In this document: one piece after another, positions 19,790 to 29,334 of the stretch
Position numbering within the stretch: the stretch's first letter is position 1
Layout of the letters: each line of letters starts with the position of its first letter
Position numbers and translations under genes: made by a program
The notes under the pieces: generated by a model
Seen by the model: the letters and a program-made list of their open reading frames with translations, nothing else
Database searches by the model: none
Told to the model about the DNA's origin: nothing
NCBI GenBank assembly: GCA_963695155.1
Contig: CAVOGD010000002.1
Location: forward strand, 62,001-126,000
Direction: 5' to 3'
Source: SG8-30 sp963695155
Lineage (GTDB): Bacteria > Pseudomonadota > Gammaproteobacteria > Steroidobacterales > Steroidobacteraceae
DNA: 64,000 nt

Positions 19790-21766
19790 TCACTGGACCG
19801 CCGGACGGCCCGCCCCGCCCGCCGTGCGGATCACCGGCCGCGCGGGTTCATAGCGGTGCTGCTGGAACAGCTCGTAGGCGGTCTGGTAATACGCGATGCC
19901 GATCCGCTCCAGTTCCGGATCCACCGGGGTCGTCGCGTAGCTGTCGGTCGCGCGATCGTAGCGGTAGCCGTCGACGCTCTTCTTCAGGCCGAGCACCACG
20001 ATCTTGCCGTCGCGATATACGGCAACGTCGTGGTTGTGGTTGAAGAAGGCCAGCCGCTCGCTGTCGGGCGTGCTGAAGACATCCTGCCCGAAGAAGGGCG
20101 CCTCGTACGGCATGCCGAGCAGGCCCAGCACCGTCGGCGCCACGTCGATCTGGGTCATGAGCGTGTCGATGCGGCGCGGCGCGACGTGCCTGGGCGCATA
20201 GATCATGAGCGGGATTTCGTAGGTACGCAGCGGGATCTGCTCGCGGCCGTAGACCCGCGCACCGTGGTCGGCGACGACCACGAACAGCGTGTCGTCGAAC
20301 CAGGCGTGCCCCTGCGCCGCGCGCAGGAACTCCCCGAGCGCGTAGTCGGCGTAGCGCACGCCCGCGGCGCGGCCGCCACCCGACTCCGGGATGCCGAACT
20401 GCTCGAGCCCCGGCCGGAAGGTGTAGGGCTTGTGGTTCGAGGTCGTCATGACGATCGAGAAGAACGGCTCACCCGCGGCCTGCAGCGCGTCGAAGTGCTG
20501 CAGCGCCCGGTCGAAGAGGTCCTCGTCGCTGACGCCCCAGATGTTCTCGAACCGCACGTGGTCGATGTCCCGCCGGTCCAGCACCTCGAAGCCGTTGGCG
20601 CCGTAGAAATGGTTCATGTTGTCGAAGTAGCCATAGCCGCCGTACAGGAAGCTGGTGTGGTAGCCGAGCTGCTGCATGACGGCGCCCCAGGTGGCCACGT
20701 TCTGGTTGTTGGGGCGACGCAGGATCGAGACCGTCGGAATCGGCGGGATGGAACTCGTCAGCGCCTCGAGGCCGCGTACCGTGCGCGTCCCGGATGCATA
20801 GGTGTGGGCGAACCACATGCCCTGCTTCGCGAAGGCGTCGAAGTTCGGCGTGAGGTCCTGCCCGGAGCCGTACAGCGCGCTGAACTCGGCGCCGAAGGAC
20901 TCGCTGGCGACCAGCACCACGTTCAGGCGGCCGAGGCCGTCCGCGCGGCCCGGGAAGCGGCGGTCCAGGCGCCCTTCCGCCAGCCGCGTGAAGCGCCCGC
21001 CGCCGCTCGCGAGCTGCTGCTCGACGATGCGCAGGTTGTCGCCGACGTCGCGGCTGGCGTAATTCGTGTGGTAGTCGATCTCGCTGGTTGCCGCGGCCCG
21101 GAAGAAGCTGCTGGCGCCGTTCTGCACCAGTTCGTTGGTCACCCGGTTCGCGCTCAGCGCCAGCAGGTCGGTCGGGTAGAAGAACGCGGCCAGCAGCAAC
21201 GCCGCGGCATGCACGCCGAGCAGCTGCAGGCGGTGCCGCAGCGGAACGAACGCATCCGGGGCCCGCTGCACCCGGCGCTGGATCCACAACAGGCCGGCCA
21301 GCCCGATGCCCGCCGCGACCAGCGCCAGGGACCCGATCGGGTACTCCTGCCGGATGTCGCCCAGCACTTCGGTCGGATACATCAGGTAATCGAACGCCAC
21401 GATGTTGAATCGCGCGTCGAATTCCTCGAAGAAGAAGAACTCACTGAAGGAGACGAACACCAGGCCCGCCAGCATGACTGCCGCACCGGCCTGCAGCAGC
21501 CGCCGCAGGGCGACCGACCGGAACCACCGGTCGGGGAGCAGTGCGACACACAGCGACAGCGGCGCCAGCAGGTACAGGCTCTGCACCGCGTCGTTGACGG
21601 CCCCGCCCGCCAGGATCGCGGGCAGCAGGCCCGCGCCGACTCCGGCCGCGGTCCCGAACTGCCACCACAGCACCAGGCGCAGGATGGCCCCCAGCGTCAG
21701 GTAGGCGGCCCCCAGCGCCCAGACCAGCCTGAACCTGCGCAGTGTCCTTGCATTGAGAAACGTCAT
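19790..21766 (-). CDS. LtaS/EptA-type sulfatase-fold membrane phosphotransferase
   Basis: The 658-residue protein has about five N-terminal membrane helices (to about residue 190) and a C-terminal sulfatase/alkaline-phosphatase fold. Motifs: VVLVASESFGAEFS (first metal-binding Glu), YASGTRTVRGLEAL with the nucleophilic Thr near 325, VVVADHGARVYG (metal Asp-His) and a later FNHNHDV. This architecture is that of lipoteichoic-acid synthase and of Gram-negative phosphoglycerol or phosphoethanolamine transferases, which decorate surface glycans. The start MTFLNARTL at 21766 has AGAGG upstream. Neighbouring Omp85 and PAP2 genes suggest a joint envelope task; the modified polymer is not known. Confidence 0.87.
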   Translation of the reverse strand: MTFLNARTLRRFRLVWALGAAYLTLGAILRLVLWWQFGTAAGVGAGLLPAILAGGAVNDAVQSLYLLAPLSLCVALLPDRWFRSVALRRLLQAGAAVMLAGLVFVSFSEFFFFEEFDARFNIVAFDYLMYPTEVLGDIRQEYPIGSLALVAAGIGLAGLLWIQRRVQRAPDAFVPLRHRLQLLGVHAAALLLAAFFYPTDLLALSANRVTNELVQNGASSFFRAAATSEIDYHTNYASRDVGDNLRIVEQQLASGGGRFTRLAEGRLDRRFPGRADGLGRLNVVLVASESFGAEFSALYGSGQDLTPNFDAFAKQGMWFAHTYASGTRTVRGLEALTSSIPPIPTVSILRRPNNQNVATWGAVMQQLGYHTSFLYGGYGYFDNMNHFYGANGFEVLDRRDIDHVRFENIWGVSDEDLFDRALQHFDALQAAGEPFFSIVMTTSNHKPYTFRPGLEQFGIPESGGGRAAGVRYADYALGEFLRAAQGHAWFDDTLFVVVADHGARVYGREQIPLRTYEIPLMIYAPRHVAPRRIDTLMTQIDVAPTVLGLLGMPYEAPFFGQDVFSTPDSERLAFFNHNHDVAVYRDGKIVVLGLKKSVDGYRYDRATDSYATTPVDPELERIGIAYYQTAYELFQQHRYEPARPVIRTAGGAGRPAVQ

Positions 21767-21890
21767 CGTGAACCTCTTGGCCAGGGCACGATGACGTCCA
21801 GTCCGCGCGACCCTCCGGCAGGCGGCCGCCATCCTGGGCAGCCGTTTGCGAGGTTGGACGGAGCGACGCCGGAAAATCAGTCGCCGGGAA

Positions 21891-24400
21891 TCAGAATTCC
21901 CACAGGACGCTCAGGTAGGGCACCAGCGGCAGCCATGAGCGCGGCAGGGTATTGATGACCTCGGCCCCGCCCGGCAGGCGGGTGACCACCAGGTCGCTGC
22001 AGCAGATATTGTCGCGATTCAAGGAGTTGGTGAGGTCGAGGGCCACCCGCAGGCTGCCGACGGACAACGGCCTCAGGTATTCGGCCCGCAGGTCCAGGCT
22101 GGCGAAGAAGGGCAGCCGTTTCGCGTTGCGCGGCCCGGCGGCGCCATTGACGAGCGCGGTCGTCGGCCAGCCGCTGTGGGCCGTGGCGACCGCGCCGAAC
22201 CGCCAGGGACCGCGGGTCCAGTCGGTCCCCGCGACGGCGGCCCAGGTCTGGTCCCAGCCGCGTGCGACGTCCGCGCCGGCAAATATGTCCACGGCGTCCG
22301 ACCAGCTCACCGACAGCCAGTGCCGGGAGCGCGTCTCGCTCCAGCGACAGCGTCAGCTCGAGACCCTCGATTTCGGCTGCGTCCGGTGCGAGCAGCACGC
22401 GATCCGGCCCCAGTTCCGGCAGCAGCGACAAGGTCGTGAACAGGTTCTCGAATCGCGGACGCGGTGTCGGCTGGTGCTTGCGGTAACCCTCCAGGCGCAG
22501 CGCCAGCCCATCGGCGAGCCGCTGTTCCAGGCCGACGATCAGGTGTTCCGAGTGCTGCGCGCGCGGGAACGCGGTCAGCCCGTCCTCCACCTTGAGTTCG
22601 TGCACCTCGTCCGTCTGGTGGAAACGTCCCCAGTGCAGCCGCAGGTTCGTTTGCGGCGAGACCTGCCAGCGCAGGCTGACACGCGGGTCGTACAGCACTT
22701 CGCTGGACGCGCCGGTCGTGAGGGTCCGCTGCGCCCGCAGGCCCAGTTCCGAGACGAGCGTGTCCGTCAGGCGCCAGCGGTGGGTGACGAAGGCGGCCAG
22801 CCGGTTCCGTTCCTGGTCCGTATCGATCTCACGCGACAACATGGCATCGCGACCGGCCAGCCCGGTCGCCGCCGAGGGAGAAATCGGCCTGCGAACGGTA
22901 GCGGTACTGCGCTTCTTCCTCGGTCCACTCGATGCCGGCTTCCAGCCAGTGCCGGTCGTCCGATCGCCAGTCGAGTTGCGCGCGAAAGTCCCAGAATCCC
23001 GCCGAGCGATTGTCCGACAGCGAACCGGCGACGATGCCGGGCTGGGTCACGCCGCCGTACCGCGCGCTGTCGATGCGGCTGTTGCCCGCCCACAGCGAAG
23101 CCTCGACGCCGGAGTCCCAGCTGCGCTCCGCACGCAACCACAGGTAGCGCGACAGGCTCTCGATCTGCGCCTGCTCGCCGCTCTGCTCGAATGAGATGTT
23201 GAGTTCGTCGCGCGCCCACAGCACGTTGCCGCTCACGCGCAGCGTGTCCGGGTTTCCGTATTCGACGCGTGCGTACCCGTCGCTGTAGCTGGGACTTCCC
23301 GCGTCCGGCGCCAGCGCCTCCAGCAGCGGACGCACGGTTCCGATGCGGCCGACGGCGACCCAGCCGATACCGAACGGCTCGTAGCTGCCGCCGTGGCGCA
23401 CGGTCGCGTTCAGCAGGCTCAGGCCCAGCGCGCGGCGCGGCGCGTCGCCGGGCTCGACGGTCCGCAGGTCGAAGACGCCGGCCATGCGGTTGCCGTACTG
23501 CGCCGGGAAGCCACCCGTATAGACCTCCACTTCGCGGATTACGCCGGGGTCCATGACGCCGAAGACGCCCTGGTAGCCCGGCATGTGATACGCCTGCCGC
23601 AGCGTGAATCCGTCCAGGCGGACCAGCACGTCGCTGACCTCACCGCCGCGGATGTTGGCCTGCGCGGACAGCCCGGACTGGGCCATGCCCGGCAAGCGCG
23701 CCAGCGCGCGAATGGCATCCTCCCCCAGGCCCGGCTGCGTGGCCAGGTCCGAGCCGGCCAAAGTCACCGCCGCGGCCGGCGCGACGATGAGACCGTAGCG
23801 GCTCGTCGTGACGACGATTTCATCCAGCGCCGTGGGCGATCGCTCGAGCCGCAGTTCTGCCGGGCCAGTCGCATCGCGCTGCACGGTCCAGGGCAGCTCC
23901 GCATCGGCATAGTCGGGCGCCCGCACGCGCAGCGCGTACTGCCCCTCGGGCACGACGCGAATCGCGAACCCGCCGTCCTCACCCGTCCAGCCGACCTGCC
24001 GCACCGGCAGCGCCTCGACGCGGGCACCCACGATGGGCCGGCCGGTGGCCGCATCCAGAACCTGGCCGAGGATGTCGCCGTACACGGGCGCCTGCGCCGC
24101 GCGGACCACCGCGTACAGGCCCGGCCGGACGACGGACAGCCTGAGCCCGTGCGCCGCCAGGATCTCCGCGGCCAGTTCCAGCCGGCCGCGGGCCTGCGGC
24201 TCCTGCAGGACGAGCAGCGACGGCGGCAGCAACTCGGAACTGAATATGAACTCGAGCTGCGGGCCGCGCAGCGACTGCAGCACGCCGGCCACGGGCTGGC
24301 CCGCATAGTGCGCCGGCGCGGACCAGCACAGCGACGAACATGCCAGGCACCACAGGGCGAGTCCGCTTCGCCACATCGCACGGGGCTGGCCACGAGACAT
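21891..24400 (-). pseudogene. TonB-dependent receptor with STN and carboxypeptidase-regulatory domains, two frame breaks
   Basis: Signal peptide (about 9-28), an STN-like domain (GQPVAGVLQSLRGPQLEFIF), a carboxypeptidase-regulatory repeat (ILGQVLDAATGRPIVGARVE), a plug (RALARLPGMAQSGLSAQANI; VYTGGFPAQYGNRMAGVFDL) and a beta-barrel ending in a terminal Phe (VLWEF). The barrel is split by a break near 22862 (removing one C gives DRLAGRDAMLSREID) and one near 22341-22345 (removing one base gives LSWSETRSRHWLSV). TonB receptors import scarce nutrients, and the STN domain signals to FecR-type regulators, which fits the ECF/FecR genes further along the strand. Ligand unknown. The first Met at 24400 is tentative; 24376 is an alternative. 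Confidence 0.83.
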
Positions 24401-24502
24401 ACCGTATTGTAGCGGCGGTCCGGCGGCTGATTGCGGGCCAATCGGCTGCGGAACCGGCGACCGGAACCACGGCCGAATGCCGACCGCTAGGCGGCAGTGC
24501 GC

Positions 24503-25159
24503 CTAGCGCGCGGCCGCCGCACGCAGCGCGTCGTCCACCATCTGCTGCAGTTGCGCGTAGCCGAAGCTGGGCAGCGGGCGGCCGTTGACGAAGTACTCAG
24601 GCGTCATGGTGACCCGCAGCGTGCGGGCGTCGGCCAGGTCCTGGGCGATCAACTCGGCAATCTGCGGACTGGCCATGTCGGCCCGCAGCCTGTCGAGGTC
24701 CAGCCCCAGCCCGTCGACCTGCTCCCAGGCCAGCGCCACCTGCGCCGTATGGTTGGGCGCCCAGCGTTCCTGCGTGGCCAGCAAGGTCTCGAACGTCGGC
24801 CAGTACTTGTCCTGCATGCGCGCCGCCTCCAGCAGCGCCACCACCTGGTCGGAACCCCGGTGGAAGGGCGCGTAGCGCAGCACGAGGCGGATCTTGCCGG
24901 GATGGGCCGCCAGCATGTCCTTGACCAGCGGAAAGAACGCGGCGCAGGTCTCGCAGGCCGGGTCTATGAATTCCACTATCACGACCGGCGCATCCGCCGG
25001 ACCGAGCGCGGGCGAGTGCATGCGCACCAGCGCCGTTCGATTGATCTCCACAACCGGCGTGGCCTGGTCCGCGTGCCTTGCGCTGTACAGCAGGGCGCCG
25101 ATCGCGAAGACCAGCAGCAAGCCGCCCAGCGCCAGCATGACCTTCGTTGTCTTGTTCAC
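24503..25159 (-). CDS. membrane-anchored DsbA/thioredoxin-fold disulfide protein
   Basis: This 218-residue protein has an N-terminal membrane anchor (about residues 7-26) and a DsbA-like thioredoxin fold with Cys69-Glu-Thr-Cys72 in FIDPACETCAAFF and a cis-Pro loop TMTPEYFVNGRPL. It is related to the DsbA/ScsC-like thiol proteins that oxidise, isomerise or reduce periplasmic disulfides. The helical insert is present. No DsbB-like partner is nearby. It lies upstream of the TonB receptor on the same strand with a gap of about 100 bases, so co-transcription is possible but unproven. Confidence 0.9.
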   Translation of the reverse strand: MNKTTKVMLALGGLLLVFAIGALLYSARHADQATPVVEINRTALVRMHSPALGPADAPVVIVEFIDPACETCAAFFPLVKDMLAAHPGKIRLVLRYAPFHRGSDQVVALLEAARMQDKYWPTFETLLATQERWAPNHTAQVALAWEQVDGLGLDLDRLRADMASPQIAELIAQDLADARTLRVTMTPEYFVNGRPLPSFGYAQLQQMVDDALRAAAAR

Positions 25160-25214
25160 CTGCAGCTCCGTGTACGCGCTGACGGCGGCAGCGCGGTGAT
25201 GGCCGTGACCTGAT

Positions 25215-25291
<77 letters not shown>

Positions 25292-25385
25292 CACGAATAT
25301 TACCTGAGCCGGCCACCGGGCCTGGCGTCAACTGCCGTGCGTCCGTTCCGGCGGGTCACGGCATGGCGTCACCCGGCGACCCGCT

Positions 25386-25862
25386 TCAGCCCGGCGTCTC
25401 CATCATGCTCTGCGTGTAGTTCTCCAGCCCCATGCGCTGCACGAGTTCGAGCTGCGTCTCGAGCCAGTCGATGTGCTCTTCCTCGGACTCGAGGATGTCC
25501 TCGAACAGCTCGCGGCTGACGTAGTCGCCGACCTTCTCGCAATCGGCAATGGCGACCTTGAGGTCCGGGTGCGCGCGGCGCTCCAGGGCCAGGTCGCACT
25601 CGATGATCTCCACGACGTTCTCGCCGATCAGCAGCTTGTCGAGGTCCTGCAGGTTCGGCAGGCCTTCCAGGAAGAGGATGCGCTTGATCAGCTCGTCGGC
25701 ATGCTTCATCTCGTCCACGGACTCGTGGCTCTCGTGCTTGGCGAGCTTGCCGAGGCCCCAGTTCTCGTACATGCGCGCATGCAGGAAATACTGGTTGATG
25801 GCGGTGAGTTCGTTGCGCAGCACCTTGTTGAGATGCGCGATGACCTTGGGGTCGCCCTTCAT
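25386..25862 (-). CDS. bfr: bacterioferritin
   Basis: Bacterioferritin forms a 24-subunit shell that oxidises Fe(II) and stores iron, with haem bound between subunit pairs. The 158-residue protein shows every ferroxidase ligand (Glu18, Glu51, His54, Glu94, Glu127, His130) and the haem-ligand Met52, so it should be active and haem-binding. It lies 48 bases downstream of bfd on the same strand, and both are probably driven by the Fur-controlled promoter upstream of bfd. Confidence 0.97.
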   Translation of the reverse strand: MKGDPKVIAHLNKVLRNELTAINQYFLHARMYENWGLGKLAKHESHESVDEMKHADELIKRILFLEGLPNLQDLDKLLIGENVVEIIECDLALERRAHPDLKVAIADCEKVGDYVSRELFEDILESEEEHIDWLETQLELVQRMGLENYTQSMMETPG

Positions 25863-25910
25863 GGCCCCTCCGTTGGACTGGTGAACAATGGCTACGCCCC
25901 GACGGAGCGC

Positions 25911-26102
25911 TCAGTCAGGGTGCACTGCCTGCGTCGAGGGATCAAGTGCGCAACTGAAGCTGTGCCGGGCCGCGCTTTCGCAGCGGCCGCAACCGGTGGA
26001 CACGCGGGTGCTCGTCTTGAGTTCGTCGAACGAGCGCACGCCGGCGCGGGCGGCCTCATGGAGGTCGCTGTCGCGTATGCAGTGGCACAGGCAGACGTAC
26101 AT
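25911..26102 (-). CDS. bfd: bacterioferritin-associated ferredoxin
   Basis: This 63-residue [2Fe-2S] protein has the Bfd cysteine pattern Cys4-x-Cys6 and Cys38-x2-Cys41. Bfd binds bacterioferritin and delivers electrons that reduce and release the stored iron under starvation. The sequence MYVCLCHCIRDSDLHEAARA is the family N-terminus. It is the first gene of the bfd-bfr transcript and has a Fur-like box over its -10 region. Confidence 0.95.
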   Translation of the reverse strand: MYVCLCHCIRDSDLHEAARAGVRSFDELKTSTRVSTGCGRCESAARHSFSCALDPSTQAVHPD

Positions 26103-26139
26103 GGCGCGGTGCGGGTCCTGGATCCGGTCGTCAGGCCAA

Positions 26140-26161
26140 AGTATAAATACAAATCATTCTC
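26140..26161 (-). promoter_or_regulatory. Fur-like box overlapping the bfd -10 element
   Basis: Positions 26143-26161 match 12 of 19 bases of the Fur consensus GATAATGATAATCATTATC, in an AT-rich patch within a GC-rich window. TATACT (minus strand, 26145-26140) is a good -10 about 38 bases before the bfd ATG. The overlap predicts that Fe-Fur represses bfd-bfr when iron is plentiful. Confidence 0.7.
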
Positions 26162-26248
26162 ATTTACCACCCGCAATGACCGAACCGGTACGGGCGTCAG
26201 TGCGACTAGTGCTAACGCACTGTTTTGATTAGATATTTCTTTTGGAAT

Positions 26249-27409
26249 TCATGCTTCCAGGAGTGCCGCGATCTCATCCCGGCTGAAGCCGTAGCTCCCC
26301 AGGACTTCCTGCGTGTCCGCGCCGCGCCGGGGCGGCGGCCGCAGCGCCACGGCCGGCGTGGCCGAGAAACGCGGCGCTGCGGCCGGTTGCACGACGCCGC
26401 TCACCTCGACGAACGCGTTTCGCGCCAGGGCATGCGGATGGCGGGTGGCCTCCTCCATGTTCAGTACCGGCGTGACGCAAGCATCGCTGCCGGCAAACAC
26501 AGTCTCCCATTCCTCGCGCGTGCGGCTGCGGAACAAGGTCGCCAGCGCCTGCTTGCGCTTTGGCCAGGCGGCGCGCTCGAGACGATCCGACGTCCAGTCG
26601 CCCCGCAGCCCCGCGCGTTCGACGAGCACCCGGAAGAACTGCGGCTCGATCGCGCCCACGGCGACGCATTTCCCGTCCGCGCACTCGTACACGTCGTAGA
26701 AGTCCGCAGCGCTGTCTATGAAATTCTCGCCGGTGGCATCGCGCCACTGGCCGGCCTGCCGCATGCCCTGGAACATGGCGGCCAGCAGGCTGACGCCGTC
26801 CACGATGGCGGCGTCCACCACCTGGCCGCGGCCGCTCTTCGCGGCCTTAAGCAACGCACTGGCCATGCCGAACGCGAGCAGCAGGCCGCCGCCGCCGAAG
26901 TCCCCCAGCAGCGCGGGCGGCGCGACCGGCCGTTCGCCGGCGCGCCCGATCATGCTGAGCGCGCCGGTCACGGCAAGGTAGTTGATGTCGTGTCCGGCCG
27001 TCCTTGCCAGCGGGCCTTCCTGTCCCCAGCCGGTCATGCGGCCATAGACGAGTCGCGGATGCGCCTCGAGCAGGACCTCCGGTCCCAGGCCCAGGCGTTC
27101 CATGACGCCCGGCCGGAAGCCCTCGATGAGCGCGTCCACCGCCCCGGCCAGGCGTCGCGCCGCGGCGACTCCGGCCGCAGACTTCAGGTCTATCGCCACC
27201 GACTTCTTGCCGCGGCCCAGCACGTCGTACCGGCCGGCCGCGACCGTGGCATCGAGCCCGGGTTGCTGCTTGCCGTGGGCCGGGCGATCGATGCGGATCA
27301 CCTCGGCGCCCAGGTCGGCCAGCAGCATGCCGCAGAACGGCGCGGGGCCGATCCCGGCGAATTCCAGCACCCGGATTCCATTCAGCGGGCCCGATGTCGC
27401 TTGGGTCAC
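26249..27409 (-). CDS. CaiB/BaiF family CoA enzyme, probable alpha-methylacyl-CoA racemase
   Basis: The 386-residue product is a family III CoA transferase-fold enzyme. It starts with the family block GIRVLEFAGIGPAPFCGMLL and LGAEVIRIDRP. The racemase catalytic pair is seen as the His in AGHDINYLAVTGAL and the Asp in LLGDFGGGGLLLAFG, which favours alpha-methylacyl-CoA racemase over a CoA transferase. Such enzymes invert the 2-methyl centre of branched acyl-CoA esters so that beta-oxidation can proceed. It diverges from the HiPIP gene; no other acyl-CoA gene is adjacent. A 5-bp stem (AGTGC/GCACT, 26209-26222) lies past its end without a T-run. Confidence 0.88.
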   Translation of the reverse strand: MTQATSGPLNGIRVLEFAGIGPAPFCGMLLADLGAEVIRIDRPAHGKQQPGLDATVAAGRYDVLGRGKKSVAIDLKSAAGVAAARRLAGAVDALIEGFRPGVMERLGLGPEVLLEAHPRLVYGRMTGWGQEGPLARTAGHDINYLAVTGALSMIGRAGERPVAPPALLGDFGGGGLLLAFGMASALLKAAKSGRGQVVDAAIVDGVSLLAAMFQGMRQAGQWRDATGENFIDSAADFYDVYECADGKCVAVGAIEPQFFRVLVERAGLRGDWTSDRLERAAWPKRKQALATLFRSRTREEWETVFAGSDACVTPVLNMEEATRHPHALARNAFVEVSGVVQPAAAPRFSATPAVALRPPPRRGADTQEVLGSYGFSRDEIAALLEA

Positions 27410-27478
27410 GATGCCTCCCGGCGCCGCAGGCCTGCGGGCGCTGCAAATCCGTCGAACTTCCAGGGGCCGTGCGTGGTC

Positions 27479-27507
27479 TTACACGCCGTACCGTGCGCTG
27501 CCATAAT
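27479..27507 (+). promoter_or_regulatory. promoter for the HiPIP gene
   Basis: CATAAT (27502-27507, 5/6) follows TTACAC (27479-27484) with a 17-base spacer. Initiation would be about 30 bases before the ATG, which has GGAG at the right spacing. The -35 is weak. Confidence 0.45.
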
Positions 27508-27545
27508 ACCGCGCACCCCGGATTGTCCACGAAGGAGCTCCACCA

Positions 27546-27893
27546 ATGAGCCATGACCGTATTTCGCGTCGCAGCCTGCTGAAGGGCGCGCTGCTCGGGC
27601 TGGCCGCCGTGCCGGCCTCGTCGCTGCTGGCACGCCATGCGCATGCCGCCGGCGAACTCGTCGATCCCGCCTCGCCGCAGGCCAAGGCGCTCGGCTACCT
27701 GCACGACGCCACCAAGGTGGATGCGAAAGCCAACCCCGTCTACAAGCCGGGGCAGGACTGCGCGAACTGCATCCAGTACACCGGCAAGGCAGGTACGACC
27801 GAAGGCCCCTGCAACCTGTTCCCCGGCAAGTCGGTCAAGGCCGCCGGTTGGTGCAAGGTGTGGGTGTTGAAGCCCGGCGCCAAGCTCGGCTAG
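27546..27893 (+). CDS. high-potential iron-sulfur protein (HiPIP)
   Basis: A Tat leader (SRRSLLKGALLGLAAVPASS) precedes an ~80-residue mature domain with the four cluster cysteines Cys72-x2-Cys75-x13-Cys89-x13-Cys103, the HiPIP spacing, and a conserved aromatic/Gly C-terminus AGWCKVWVLKPG. HiPIPs carry a [4Fe-4S] cluster cycling between 3+ and 2+ and shuttle electrons in the periplasm, for example to cytochrome oxidases or photosynthetic centres. Export of the folded protein needs Tat. It is a single-gene unit with its own promoter and terminator. Confidence 0.94.
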   Translation: MSHDRISRRSLLKGALLGLAAVPASSLLARHAHAAGELVDPASPQAKALGYLHDATKVDAKANPVYKPGQDCANCIQYTGKAGTTEGPCNLFPGKSVKAAGWCKVWVLKPGAKLG

Positions 27894-28344
27894 ACAGGGT
27901 CCACCAACCGGAATCGCACCGGCGGCACAAACAAGAACCCCGCCTTGCGGCAGGGTCAGGTCCCTCTTGGTTCGTCGTCGGGCCGGTGTTCCGGCCTTTG
28001 TTGTTCGTTTTAACGGCCGCCGTTATGTGTGGCGGCTCTTCCCTTGGCGCGGGCGCGCGGCCCGTCGCTTCCTTCCCCTGCCTCCGGCCCGGTAAACCAG
28101 CCTGCCGACGTGCGACGGGGCTGATCCAGGCGGGACGGTCGGCATCAGCCTCCCCATTTCCCGACCCCAAGTGCTTACAAGTTGCATGCCAAGAGCACCG
28201 CATCACAATTGAATCAGTGCGTTACATGACCATGTTCCGCACCGTGCGCCGGAATCCAGGGGGCAAACGTAAGAAAACCCGACACTGCCGCGGGTCGGCC
28301 ACCCGGCCCCATGTGCGCGGCCTGCCTCGCTAGAATCGCGGCCC
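27894..28344. other. 451-base intergenic region
   Basis: After the HiPIP terminator no convincing gene is seen. Small features: an inverted repeat TAACGGCCGCCGTTA at 28010-28024; a possible promoter TTGCAT (28182-28187) and CACAAT (28204-28209) with a 16-base spacer; and TAGAAT at 28331-28336, twelve bases before a start, which may be the rluB -10. The patch 28170-28230 is more AT-rich than its surroundings. Confidence 0.5.
27981..28011 (+). terminator. rho-independent terminator after HiPIP
   Basis: A perfect 6-bp stem GGCCGG / CCGGCC with loop TGTT is followed by a T-rich tract (TTTGTTGTTCGTTTT), 88 bases past the HiPIP stop. Confidence 0.8.
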
Positions 28345-29334
28345 ATGACCCAGGCTGAAGACCCGCGCTTCCGCGGTGCGCACCGCGCACCGGCCAAGGA
28401 CCCCGCCGAGGTGCCGGAGGGCGCACAGCGCCTGCAGAAGGTGCTGGCGGACTGCGGCATCGCATCGCGCCGCGACTGCGAACTGGCGATACGCGCCGGA
28501 CGGATTCGCGTCAACGGCCGCACGGTGCACGAGCTGCCGTGCTGGGTGCGTCCAGGCAAGGACCTGGTCGAGTTCGACCGGCAGATCGTGGACACCGCGC
28601 GGCGCGCGGCGCGCGCGGCGGACGACTACCTCTACTTCATGGCCAACAAGCCCAAGGGCGTGATCTCGACCGCGCGTGACCCGGAAGGGCGACCACACGT
28701 CGTCGGTCTCGTGGCCGGGCGCCTGCCGCGCGAGAAACGCGTCTACCCGGTCGGGCGGCTCGATGCGGACTCGACCGGCCTCGTGCTGCTGACCGACGAC
28801 GGCGACCTCGCCCATCGGCTCACGCACCCGCGCTACGGGATCGCCAAGCAGTACCGCGTGACCGTCCAGGGTGCGCTTGGCGCGGACACGCTCCAGTCGC
28901 TGCGGCGCGGCGTCTTCCTCGCCGACCCGCGCGCGATCGCCGCCACCAAGTCAGCCGAGCCGGGCGCCCGGCGCGGCGGCGGACGCCGCGCGGCCGTGGA
29001 CGAAATCCGCGTGCTCAAGACACAGAAGAACCGCCGCGCCGGCGACCTGTCGCTGCTGGCCATCACCCTGCACGAAGGCCAGAACCGCGAGATCCGCCGC
29101 CTGCTGGCGCGGGTCGGGCTCAAGGTGCTCAAGCTGGAGCGCGTGTCGATCGGCCCGCTGAGACTCGGCGGCCTGAAGCCCGGCGCGTCGCGCGTGCTGA
29201 CGGCCGCGGAAGTGCTGGCGCTGCGAGAAGCCGCGCAGGGGTTCGGTCCGCATTCGGATCCCAGGCTGGATCCCGGCCCTGCCGCCGGGGGCGCACGCGG
29301 CCCGGCTCCCAAGCGGCATCGGCGTGGGGCCTGA
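28345..29334 (+). CDS. 23S rRNA pseudouridine synthase, RluB/RsuA family
   Basis: The 329-residue product has an N-terminal S4 RNA-binding domain (RLQKVLADCGIASRRDCELA; GRIRVNGR) and the RsuA/RluB/E/F catalytic domain. The latter includes NKPKGVIST, the catalytic-Asp motif VGRLDADSTGLVLLTDDG, and LHEGQNREIRRLLARVG. RluB modifies U2605 of 23S rRNA, and the order with the S4 domain fits RluB best, though RsuA/RluE/RluF relatives are close. The basic C-terminal tail (APKRHRRG) is common in RluB. hrpB starts within its last codons, so the two are translationally coupled. Confidence 0.92.
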   Translation: MTQAEDPRFRGAHRAPAKDPAEVPEGAQRLQKVLADCGIASRRDCELAIRAGRIRVNGRTVHELPCWVRPGKDLVEFDRQIVDTARRAARAADDYLYFMANKPKGVISTARDPEGRPHVVGLVAGRLPREKRVYPVGRLDADSTGLVLLTDDGDLAHRLTHPRYGIAKQYRVTVQGALGADTLQSLRRGVFLADPRAIAATKSAEPGARRGGGRRAAVDEIRVLKTQKNRRAGDLSLLAITLHEGQNREIRRLLARVGLKVLKLERVSIGPLRLGGLKPGASRVLTAAEVLALREAAQGFGPHSDPRLDPGPAAGGARGPAPKRHRRGA

